From assembly GCA_902491395.1 (NCBI GenBank), contig CABUHO010000027.1, positions 1 through 26,059 on the forward strand: DNA of 26,059 nt, given 5' to 3'. The stretch's first letter is position 1, and each line of letters begins with the position of its first letter. Shown in pieces: positions 16,905 through 23,302 of this stretch. The DNA is from an uncultured Collinsella sp. Lineage in GTDB: Bacteria > Actinomycetota > Coriobacteriia > Coriobacteriales > Coriobacteriaceae. The notes beneath the pieces are model-generated. The model worked only from the letters and a program-made list of their open reading frames with translations. It ran no database searches and was not told where the DNA came from. Position numbers and translations under genes: made by a program.

Positions 16905-16930
16905 GGTCAACTAGGGTATTGTAGTTGACC
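16905..16930. promoter_or_regulatory. Operator-like palindrome over the exporter promoter
   Basis: GGTCAACTA (16905-16913) and TAGTTGACC (16922-16930) are perfect inverted repeats separated by 8 bases. With flanking bases the half site reads TAGTTGACCTAGG. It covers the -10 box and start site of the minus-strand promoter, so a bound protein would repress. Confidence 0.65.
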
Positions 16931-16945
16931 TAGGCGTGGTGCCAA
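16918..16945 (-). promoter_or_regulatory. Promoter of the metal exporter gene
   Basis: On the minus strand TTGGCA (16945-16940) and TACAAT (16923-16918) are spaced by 16 bases, each matching 5 of 6 consensus positions. The leader is about 55 bases. Confidence 0.6.
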
Positions 16946-17026
16946 TAGTTGCCCATGGTAAACTATCATCTCGCCATAACTCAGTAACCCCGAGCCGCGC
17001 GACGCGGCCCGTCCAAGGAGCAGCCT

Positions 17027-17995
17027 ATGAACGTTTCGCAAGCACTCGAATACGAACGCCAACCGTTTATCCCCATGTTTATCTATGGCGATCACGGTGC
17101 CATGGAGTCCGAGCGCCAGAAGGGCGAAGAGGCCCTCAAGGTGCTCGAGACCGAGTATTTTACTGCCGAGGACGACCCCGGCTTCGACTTTGCCACCGTG
17201 CGCGACCTGGCCGACCGCAACCGCGACCTTTGCGACCAGATTGGCGAGGCACGCCTGCGCAACGTGACGCCCGCGACGCTCTCGCGCGGCCTGTCCGACG
17301 CCGACACCTGCGCCGCCATCGGCAAAATGCAAAAGCGCACCGCCGCGTCCGTTATGCGCGAGATCCGCGGTGACCGCGACGCGCTCGGCGTGGCCTACGC
17401 CCGCAAGCCCATCCAGGGCACCGTGCTCGGTATCGACATCGAGACCACCGGCCGTGCACCCGAACGCGGTTATATCATCAACGTCGGCTGGGAGATCATG
17501 GAACTCACCAGCGACGCCATCCCGCACGACGCCGAGGCGCACTACTGTGGCCTGCCCGACATCTACCGCGGCGAAGATGTGCCGCTGTCGAATATCCACC
17601 ACATTACCTGGGACGACATCGACGGCAAAACGCCCTTCCGCGAGAACAAGGAGCTGCAAAAGCAGCTGCTCAAGCTTATGAAGAAGTACCCGTACATGGC
17701 GCATAACGCCGCCTTTGAGGACAGCTGGTTCAAGATTCACCTGGACGGTTACGCCGAGGCACGCCGCGCGGGTAAGATCATCGTCATCGACTCGCGCCAG
17801 ATCTGCCGCAGCCTGGACGCCAACGTGCGTTCGCTCCCCCGCGAGTCCGCCCCCGCCGCACTCGAGAACTGGGCGCGCCGCCGCGGAACCCTCGCCGCCG
17901 ACGCCAACGAGCAGCACCTGGGCCTGGACGACACCGACCTCATGCTCCGCACGGTGCAGGCCGAGTTCAACCTCAAGAACCTATTCGCGAAATAG
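17027..17995 (+). CDS. DnaQ-like DEDDh 3'-5' exonuclease domain protein
   Basis: This is a 322-residue protein. Residues about 130-322 form an RNase-T/DnaQ-type 3'-5' exonuclease. Exo I is LGIDIETTG with D137 and E139, Exo II is MAHNAAFED with H226/N227 and D232, and Exo III is HLGLDDTDLM with H297 and D302, so the DEDDh metal and catalytic residues all look present. The first 130 residues form an extension I cannot assign; it is rich in charged helices and includes DPGFDFATVRDLADRNRDLC. AAGGAG stands just upstream of the ATG. It might act in DNA repair, proofreading or RNA processing. It is a single gene, divergent from the metal exporter. Confidence 0.86.
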   Translation: MNVSQALEYERQPFIPMFIYGDHGAMESERQKGEEALKVLETEYFTAEDDPGFDFATVRDLADRNRDLCDQIGEARLRNVTPATLSRGLSDADTCAAIGKMQKRTAASVMREIRGDRDALGVAYARKPIQGTVLGIDIETTGRAPERGYIINVGWEIMELTSDAIPHDAEAHYCGLPDIYRGEDVPLSNIHHITWDDIDGKTPFRENKELQKQLLKLMKKYPYMAHNAAFEDSWFKIHLDGYAEARRAGKIIVIDSRQICRSLDANVRSLPRESAPAALENWARRRGTLAADANEQHLGLDDTDLMLRTVQAEFNLKNLFAK

Positions 17996-18027
17996 CAACG
18001 CCTGCGACAAACACTGCTTGCTCACGA

Positions 18028-18063
18028 GCGGCCTCGCAGCGGGAAACACCGCAGCGGGGCCGC
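18028..18063. terminator. GC-rich hairpin after the exonuclease gene
   Basis: GCGGCCTC (18028-18035) pairs with GGGGCCGC (18056-18063), with an inner GCGG/CCGC stem around GAAACA. It lies 33 bases beyond the stop; no T-run follows, so terminator function is plausible only. Confidence 0.45.
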
Positions 18064-18344
18064 CCTACGTTCCACAGATAGATCTGCCATCACAAATTCT
18101 GAACCCTCATTTTGAACGATTTCGGCCAATTCCCGACACGTAATTCGTTGTCGGATGGTGATGCATCGATATCAAATGTGCAGCAATTGAGTTTTTATAT
18201 GCTATAGCTAAGCTGCGAGAACATTGATTTTAGGCGTGCCAACCCATAATTGCGTCAAGCTTTTGGACAGCATTTGGTTAGGCCCCTAAAACGACTTTCC
18301 CACTCAGCGCCATCAACACGGCATTAGCTGACACGATATATACC
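18064..18344. other. AT-rich intergenic stretch with an imperfect inverted repeat
   Basis: No gene is seen. Base composition drops to AT-rich compared with both the exonuclease gene and the chromosome at large. TTTTAGG at 18228-18234 and CCTAAAA at 18285-18291, extended by CCAACC and GGTTAGG, form an imperfect inverted repeat. A short CCGACA/TGTCGG stem lies at 18133-18154. The end contains TATATA at 18337-18342, directly before the next start codon. Confidence 0.45.
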
Positions 18345-19535
18345 ATGAGTATCGTATTGTCACATACCACTGCAAAAGCGGTCTACCAGGCCGCGTATTC
18401 GGCGTCTGCGAAAGACACCGAGCCCTGTAACCCTGCCGCGATTTACGGATCATGTCCCACCGGAACGCTCCTTGACGCAGCCGCAGAATGGCTCACCAAA
18501 CACGATGTTTCCCTCGACGCAAATGATTGCCTCGAGGTAATGGTGTTTGATCGCAGGAATGCGCGCTATGCACTGAACTGTCAATGCCACGTTTCGTCAA
18601 AACGATTCTCGAACTCACGCTTTATAGAGCTCAAAGATGGCATCTTCATTGTTGGCGTTGAGCTTTGCGCGCTTCAGGCCGCCACCTATCTCCCTTTTCG
18701 CGAACTGGTGGAGTACTACTTTGAATTGTGCGGCGCTTACTCCCTTGGAACCGGCTCTTCCACCTCTTATAACGAGCGTTTCGCGCTCACCTCGACCGAG
18801 AGGTTGAAACAGTTCTTTAATTCCATTACCAGATGCGACGGTCTGGCCCTTGCCCGAAAGGCGATCCAATGTGTGCGCGACGGATGCCGGTCTCCTATGG
18901 AAACGGCCTTTGTCATGATGCTGACGCTGCCCAAAAGCGAAGGAGGGCTTGGTATTAAGGGAATTGAGACCGATTACGAGGTGCAGGTCACCGCTGCCGC
19001 AAAGAATCTCACGAGGCGCAAAAAGTTCTTTATGGATGCGTATCTAAAGAAATCTCGCACAGACATTGAATACAACGGGTTTTATCATGACGCGGAAGAA
19101 GACCGCGCCATCGATGAGGAGCGCAAGAATGCGCTTGCGTCCATGGGATACGGAATCATCACCGTCAGTCGTTATTCCTTTATGCATGCCAGCGCTTTCG
19201 TTAGGGTCATGGAGGCGATCCAACGGAAAGAGGGCATACGCCCCTCGCGTCTGCCAAAAGACTTTCAAATCATGCAAGAGGACCTGAGACAGTTTGTGCT
19301 CAGAAGGTTTATAGAAGAGAAAAAGCGAATTCAGAAGCAGCTTCGCCAGGATTCCGAAGATCGTCAACGAATCGACCTCGAAAAAGCAACACTCGAAGGT
19401 ATCACGCTGGATGACCCGACAATAAATGAAGTTCCGGCAATCGATGACATGCAGACTGTCGAATCCGACAGCCCATCATTTGCCCAAATAAGCAGCCTCG
19501 CGCCCGAGGGCAGAATCTTCGGGGCCGGAAGCTAG
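18345..19535 (+). CDS. PD-(D/E)XK-like nuclease family protein
   Basis: This 396-residue protein has no name I can assign. Its architecture repeats that of the protein at 9086-10135: an N-terminal region (MSIVLSHTTAKAVY), GVELCALQAATYLPFRELVEYYFELCGAY (104-132), then CRSPMETAFVMMLTLP (E186), an intervening glycine-rich GGLGIKGIE, FFMDAYL (D231), DIEYNGFYHD (E242) and RKNALASMGYGIITVSR (260-276). E, D and E-x-N in this order and the last helix-strand pair fit a PD-(D/E)XK fold like DUF559/Vsr relatives, an inference. A charged helical tail (300-345) and an acidic end follow. No ribosome binding site precedes the ATG; a TATATA box sits 2 bases away, suggesting a very short leader or leaderless mRNA. 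The gene is AT-richer than its neighbours, suggesting transfer. Confidence 0.7.
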   Translation: MSIVLSHTTAKAVYQAAYSASAKDTEPCNPAAIYGSCPTGTLLDAAAEWLTKHDVSLDANDCLEVMVFDRRNARYALNCQCHVSSKRFSNSRFIELKDGIFIVGVELCALQAATYLPFRELVEYYFELCGAYSLGTGSSTSYNERFALTSTERLKQFFNSITRCDGLALARKAIQCVRDGCRSPMETAFVMMLTLPKSEGGLGIKGIETDYEVQVTAAAKNLTRRKKFFMDAYLKKSRTDIEYNGFYHDAEEDRAIDEERKNALASMGYGIITVSRYSFMHASAFVRVMEAIQRKEGIRPSRLPKDFQIMQEDLRQFVLRRFIEEKKRIQKQLRQDSEDRQRIDLEKATLEGITLDDPTINEVPAIDDMQTVESDSPSFAQISSLAPEGRIFGAGS

Positions 19536-19547
19536 ACCGGCTAACAA

Positions 19548-19796
19548 GGTGGGTACCCTAGCGATGTGCAAAATTGCGAGTATTCAGCAGGGTCGGCCCT
19601 CCAGCACCCACAAGTTAATCCAAATGAGAAACGAAAACGCTATCGAACGGGAACGTTAGGCAACATTTGAGGAAGACCTTGTCTATTTACCGCCCTTGGA
19701 TAACTCTTGAGCGGCTTTATTTGGCCTGGAATAGATTAACGGACCCCCTATAGTTGCAGAATACTCCAATTTTTGCACGGCGCGGGGGCACCCACC
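19548..19796. repeat. Long-range imperfect inverted repeat (42-nt arms)
   Basis: Arms 19548-19589 and 19755-19796 are inverted repeats sharing GGTGGGT, GTGCAAAA and GAGTATTC blocks, with about three quarters of positions equal. They enclose 165 AT-rich bases without a gene and begin 12 bases after the nuclease-like gene's stop. The remaining intergenic part, 19797-19880, shows nothing further. Confidence 0.55.
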
Positions 19797-19880
19797 CCGG
19801 CATCGGCTATCAAAACCGCTCAGTCCGGAATCTCGTCCACTATTCCCCATCATTTTGTGCGACGAATTACCTGAACGTCA

Positions 19881-19908
19881 TTGACATATGAACATGCGCT
19901 CATATAAT
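19881..19908 (+). promoter_or_regulatory. Consensus sigma-A promoter of the metal-resistance operon
   Basis: TTGACA (19881-19886) and TATAAT (19903-19908) are both perfect consensus boxes with a 16-base spacer. The spacer is filled by the left arm of the operator, so the repressor would block RNA polymerase directly. Confidence 0.85.
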
Positions 19909-19941
19909 CGGAAGTAAGTTATATGAGCGCATGTTCATATG
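19885..19941. promoter_or_regulatory. Paired SmtB/ArsR-type operators (perfect 23-nt inverted repeat)
   Basis: Bases 19885-19907 and 19919-19941 are exact inverted copies separated by 11 bases. Each arm also contains its own ATATGA...TCATAT dyad, the pattern known for SmtB/CzrA-type repressors. One copy lies between the -35 and -10 boxes, the other in the leader before the ribosome binding site. Confidence 0.85.
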
Positions 19942-19954
19942 AAAGGATGTTGCA

Positions 19955-20320
19955 ATGAGCAGCCGCGCTGATGAAACAAAGACTGGCATCGAGGCCACCG
20001 AGCCGATCGTCCCCACCACCTGCTCGCCCGAGGACCTTCCCGACGAGGAGCTGTTGTACGACCTGGCCGACCTGTTCAAGGTCTTCAGCGACACCACACG
20101 CATCAAGATTCTCTATGCCCTCATGGGTCGCGAGCTCTGCGTGGCTGACATCGCCGAAGCGACCGCGACCTCGCAGTCTGCGGTGTCGCACCAGCTGCGC
20201 ACGCTTAAGCAGTCGCACCTGGTCAAGTTCCGCCGCGACGGCCGCAACATTCTCTACTCGCTCGCCGACGATCATGTCTATACCATGCTCAACCAGGGCA
20301 TGAGCCATATCTGCGAATAG
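19955..20320 (+). CDS. ArsR/SmtB-family metal-sensing repressor
   Basis: This is a 121-residue winged-helix repressor that releases DNA when it binds metal. LADLFKVFSDTTRIKILYAL (38-56) and the recognition helix in TSQSAVSHQLRTLK (72-85) are typical. The alpha-5 zinc site of SmtB/CzrA is complete: D105, H107, H118 and E121 have exactly the spacing of D104, H106, H117 and E120 in SmtB. A lone Cys in ELCVAD (C62) sits at the alpha-3 position but without its usual partners. Zn(II) or related divalent sensing (Cd, Co) is therefore expected. AAAGGA precedes the ATG. It is autoregulated through the flanking operators and heads an operon with the HMA protein and ATPase. Confidence 0.92.
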   Translation: MSSRADETKTGIEATEPIVPTTCSPEDLPDEELLYDLADLFKVFSDTTRIKILYALMGRELCVADIAEATATSQSAVSHQLRTLKQSHLVKFRRDGRNILYSLADDHVYTMLNQGMSHICE

Positions 20321-20383
20321 CAATCAACCACGGTATCAGCGCGGCCGGCACCCAGACCGCTAACACAGGGAAAGGAACCCACC

Positions 20384-20602
20384 ATGAAAAAGCAGTTTAA
20401 GCTCGACGAGATCGATTGCGCCAACTGCGCGCGTGAACTTCAGGACGAGCTGGCTAAGCTCGATGGCGTCAAGTCCGTTTCGGTCAACTTTATGACCCAG
20501 AAGCTGACGCTCGAGGCCGACGACGCCGAGTTCGACGAGGTCCTGGACCGCGTCGTTGAGTTCACCGCCGACGCCGAGCCGGACTGCGAGATCATTCTCT
20601 AA
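20384..20602 (+). CDS. Stand-alone heavy-metal-associated (HMA) domain protein
   Basis: This 72-residue protein is a single HMA ferredoxin-like domain. IDCANCARELQDEL (10-23) contains the metal-binding C-x-x-C, and the KSVSVNFMTQKLTLEAD strand pair follows. CopZ-like chaperones have the same size, but the acidic residue just before the first Cys (D-C-A-N-C-A) is usual for zinc/cadmium ATPase domains. GGAAAGGAAC precedes the ATG. It lies between the SmtB-type regulator and an ATPase that has no HMA domain of its own, so it probably delivers metal to that ATPase as a detached N-terminal domain. It ends before a hairpin and a second operator. Confidence 0.88.
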   Translation: MKKQFKLDEIDCANCARELQDELAKLDGVKSVSVNFMTQKLTLEADDAEFDEVLDRVVEFTADAEPDCEIIL

Positions 20603-20623
20603 CCCGCGCATACGTTGACCTGT

Positions 20624-20647
20624 AAGGCCGCGCTTGCCGCGGCCTTT
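20624..20647. terminator. Hairpin between the HMA gene and the ATPase gene
   Basis: AAGGCCGCG (20624-20632) pairs with CGCGGCCTT (20638-20646) around a 5-base loop. Only a short T-stretch follows, so it may be a weak terminator or an RNA-processing stem setting different levels for the two genes. Confidence 0.45.
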
Positions 20648-20657
20648 GCTCGCGAAA

Positions 20658-20679
20658 TTATATGAGCAAGTGTTCATAC
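20658..20679. promoter_or_regulatory. Second SmtB-type operator, before the ATPase gene
   Basis: ATATGAGCAAGTGTTCATA at 20660-20678 shares the ATATGA/TCATA dyad with the operators at 19885-19941. The ATPase gene therefore appears to have its own repressor site, and perhaps its own promoter. Confidence 0.7.
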
Positions 20680-20701
20680 ACTCAAATGGGAGGTTTGAAT
20701 C

Positions 20702-22654
20702 ATGGCAGCCGCCGATCCCAAAAAGAAAAAGAAGAAGCGCAAGAAGAAAGAGTCCCTTGAGCACAAGCGCAACCGCATCCTGGTAGCACTGGGCATTTTT
20801 GCCGTTGTTTATGCCCTCGACGAGCTCGGCGCCCTCACTATCGCATTTGGGGAGCCCGGCAACATCTACGCCAGCTTCGCGCTGTTCCTCGTGCCGTTTT
20901 TGATTGCCGGCTACGACGTACTGCAAAAGGCATTCAATAATATCCGCCGCGGCAAGGCCTTCGACGAGAGCTTCCTCATGGCCGTCGCGACCATCGGTGC
21001 GTTTGCCATGGTGCTCTTCCCCGATACCGACCCGCACATGGCCGAAGGCGCTGCCGTCATGCTGTTCTACCAGGTCGGCGAGCTGTTCCAGGCATACGCC
21101 GTGGGCAAGAGCCGCAAGTCGATCAGTGCCATGATGGACATCGCGCCCGACTATGCTAACGTCGAGCAGCCCGACGGCACGCTCGAGCAGGTCTTCCCCG
21201 ATGACATCGCCGTCGGCACCGTGATTGTGGTCAAGCCCGGCGAGCGCGTGCCTATCGACGGCATCATCGTCGAGGGCGAGACGCAGCTCGACACCGCCGC
21301 ACTCACGGGCGAGTCAGTCCCCCGCCCCGCCAAGTCCGGCGACGATATCATCAGCGGCTGCATCAACATGACGGGCCTCATCCACGTGCGCACCACCAAG
21401 CCGTTTGGCGAATCCACCGTCGCGCGCGTCCTGGAACTCGTAGAGAATGCCAGCGAAAAGAAGGCGCGCACCGAGAACTTCATCACGCGCTTCGCCCGCG
21501 TCTACACGCCCGCCGTCACTGGCGCTGCCGCGGTGCTCGCGCTTGGCGGCGGCCTGGTGACTGGCGCTTGGTCCGATTGGATCCTGCGCGGCCTGACCTT
21601 CCTGGTCGTCAGCTGCCCGTGCGCCCTCGTGATCAGCGTACCGTTGAGTTTCTTTGGCGGCATCGGCGGCGCGTCCAAGCTGGGCGTTCTCATCAAGGGC
21701 TCCAACTACCTCGAGACGCTCGCCGACGTGGACACCATCGTCTTCGACAAAACGGGCACCCTCACCAACGGCACGTTCTCAGTCGTCGCGGTGCACCCCG
21801 AGGCTGGCTATACCGAGCAGTCGCTGCTCGAAGTCGCAGCCCTTGCTGAGTCGTTCTCCGATCACCCCATCGCGCAGTCCGTGCGCGACGCCTACCAGGG
21901 CGAGGTCGACCCCAAGCGCGTGAGCGACTCCGCCAACGACGCGGGCCACGGCGTGACGGCAACCATCGACGGCAAGCACGTCGTCGTTGGCAACGCCAAG
22001 ATGCTCGCCGCGGCCGGCGTTGAAGCACCGGACTGTGAGGTTGTCGGCACGATCCTCCACGTGCTCGTTGACGGCGTGTACGCCGGCCACATCGTGATTG
22101 CAGACACCGTTAAGGCCGATGCGGAGCAAACGATTCGCGACCTGCATGCCGCCGGTATCAACCGCACCGTCATGCTCACGGGCGACCGCGAGGAGGTTGC
22201 AGCGTCTGTGGCCAAGCAACTCGGTCTCGACGAGTTCCACGCGCAGCTCCTGCCGGGCGACAAGGTCGAGCGCGTTGAGGCGCTACTCGCGGCCGAAAGT
22301 GGCAAGGGCAAGCTCGCCTTTGTCGGCGACGGTATCAACGACGCTCCTGTGCTTACGCGCGCCGATGTGGGCATTGCCATGGGCGCCATGGGCTCCGACG
22401 CCGCGATCGAGGCCGCCGACGTGGTGCTGATGGACGACAAGCCGTCCAACATTTCCCGCGCGATCCGCGTGGCGCGCAAGACCATGTCGATTGTTTGGCA
22501 GAACATAATCTTTGCGCTGGGCATTAAGCTGCTGATCCTTGTGCTGGCAGCGCTGGGTATCGCCAATATGTGGCTTGCCGTCTTTGGCGACGTAGGCGTG
22601 GCGATCATCGCTATCCTGAACGCCATGCGCGCGATGGGTGTCAAGAACCTGTAG
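20702..22654 (+). CDS. P1B-2-type Zn2+/Cd2+-exporting ATPase
   Basis: This 650-residue membrane pump exports Zn2+, Cd2+ or Pb2+ at the cost of ATP. TGES is at 202-205, the transmembrane metal motif SCPCAL at 304-309, phosphorylated Asp in DKTGT at 349, HP in SDHPIA at 387-391, and GDGINDAP at 542-549. K609 and D630 in the last helices have the same 21-residue spacing as ZntA K693 and D714, a P1B-2 signature. The usual N-terminal HMA domain is absent and replaced by a run of lysines (residues 7-16, K/R only); the separate HMA gene upstream may stand in. GGGAGG precedes the ATG. The gene has its own operator. CadA/ZntA are the closest named relatives. Confidence 0.93.
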   Translation: MAAADPKKKKKKRKKKESLEHKRNRILVALGIFAVVYALDELGALTIAFGEPGNIYASFALFLVPFLIAGYDVLQKAFNNIRRGKAFDESFLMAVATIGAFAMVLFPDTDPHMAEGAAVMLFYQVGELFQAYAVGKSRKSISAMMDIAPDYANVEQPDGTLEQVFPDDIAVGTVIVVKPGERVPIDGIIVEGETQLDTAALTGESVPRPAKSGDDIISGCINMTGLIHVRTTKPFGESTVARVLELVENASEKKARTENFITRFARVYTPAVTGAAAVLALGGGLVTGAWSDWILRGLTFLVVSCPCALVISVPLSFFGGIGGASKLGVLIKGSNYLETLADVDTIVFDKTGTLTNGTFSVVAVHPEAGYTEQSLLEVAALAESFSDHPIAQSVRDAYQGEVDPKRVSDSANDAGHGVTATIDGKHVVVGNAKMLAAAGVEAPDCEVVGTILHVLVDGVYAGHIVIADTVKADAEQTIRDLHAAGINRTVMLTGDREEVAASVAKQLGLDEFHAQLLPGDKVERVEALLAAESGKGKLAFVGDGINDAPVLTRADVGIAMGAMGSDAAIEAADVVLMDDKPSNISRAIRVARKTMSIVWQNIIFALGIKLLILVLAALGIANMWLAVFGDVGVAIIAILNAMRAMGVKNL

Positions 22655-22736
22655 CGCCTGCGGTAACGTTGCTGGCGGTTCTTGGGCATCGCTTGCTGGC
22701 GGGGTTCCTTGTCTGAGTTGGACTTGGTTGGCGGGG
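22655..22736. other. Short gap with three TTGGCGG-like direct repeats
   Basis: TTGCTGGCGG occurs at 22669-22678 and 22693-22702, and a related TTGGTTGGCGG at 22724-22734. No gene or clear terminator is seen between the converging ATPase and DtxR-family genes. Confidence 0.45.
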
Positions 22737-23114
22737 CTACTGGTCCCGGTCGCTGTCCCGTCCCAGCATCGCCCTCAGCTTCTCAAAGCTTTCCTCGCTC
22801 AGGCAGTGCTCCATGTGGCAGCCCTCTTGCGACGCGACCTCAGCCGAAACACCCGCATCCTCCAGCAGCCCCACGAAAAAGCAGTGACGCTCCCACATTT
22901 GGCGAGCGACCTCCAGACCACGCTCCGTCAGATGAACGTCGCGCTTGCCCATTTCGACATAGCCGTTGCTTTCCAACGTCGCCATGGCCTTGGAAACGCT
23001 CGCCTTGGTTACGCCGAGGTACTCCGCAACGTCGATCGAGCGCACGATGCCCTGACGTTCCGATAGAACGTAGATCGATTCGAGATAGTCTTCTCCGGAT
23101 TCACGCAGGGCCAT
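22737..23114 (-). CDS. DtxR/MntR-family metal-dependent regulator
   Basis: This 125-residue repressor resembles short MntR proteins. The N-terminal winged helix includes SGEDYLESIYVLSE, VRSIDVAEYLGVTKASVSKAMATLESNGYV and HLTERG (61-66). The dimerisation helices carry the metal ligands: D9 and E12, H77, E97, C99, E102 and H103 (EGCHMEHCLS). D9 and H77 match MntR, but a Cys at 99 corresponds to C102 of DtxR, so its metal preference (Mn or Fe) is unclear. There is no SH3-like C-terminal domain. The ATG at 23114 follows AAAGG. Repeats of ACTTT...AAAGT type lie upstream. A candidate target is the exporter operator at 16905-16930. Confidence 0.88.
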   Translation of the reverse strand: MALRESGEDYLESIYVLSERQGIVRSIDVAEYLGVTKASVSKAMATLESNGYVEMGKRDVHLTERGLEVARQMWERHCFFVGLLEDAGVSAEVASQEGCHMEHCLSEESFEKLRAMLGRDSDRDQ

Positions 23115-23152
23115 GGGCCGCCTTTCGCGATGGCTTCTAGTTAGCCTTTGGA

Positions 23153-23219
23153 TACTTTTGCTTGATTTACTTTACCGCAAAAGTTGCCCATGTCTTACTA
23201 CTTTGCCTAAAAGTTAGCC
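23153..23219. repeat. Tandem imperfect repeats upstream of the DtxR-family gene
   Basis: TACTTTACCGCAAAAGTTGCCC (23168-23189, shown as separate blocks TACTTT, GCAAAAGTT and GCCC) and TACTTTGCCTAAAAGTTAGCC (23199-23219) are direct repeats 31 bases apart. A partial TACTTTTGC starts at 23153. Within each lies a dyad ACTTT/AAAGT. They are probable binding sites in the promoter of the regulator. Confidence 0.55.
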
Positions 23220-23243
23220 GTGTTTCACAAAACATGCGGGACG

Positions 23244-23280
23244 AAAACAAAATGGGGACGCCCCGCAAGGAGTGTCCCCA
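23244..23280 (-). terminator. Terminator of the HAD phosphatase transcript
   Basis: On the minus strand, TGGGGAC (23280-23274) pairs with GTCCCCA (23259-23253), with further internal pairing, and is followed by TTTTGTTTT (23252-23244). It lies about 23 bases beyond the HAD gene stop. Confidence 0.7.
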
Positions 23281-23302
23281 GGCGCCGGGTGCCGGCCCGC
23301 AG

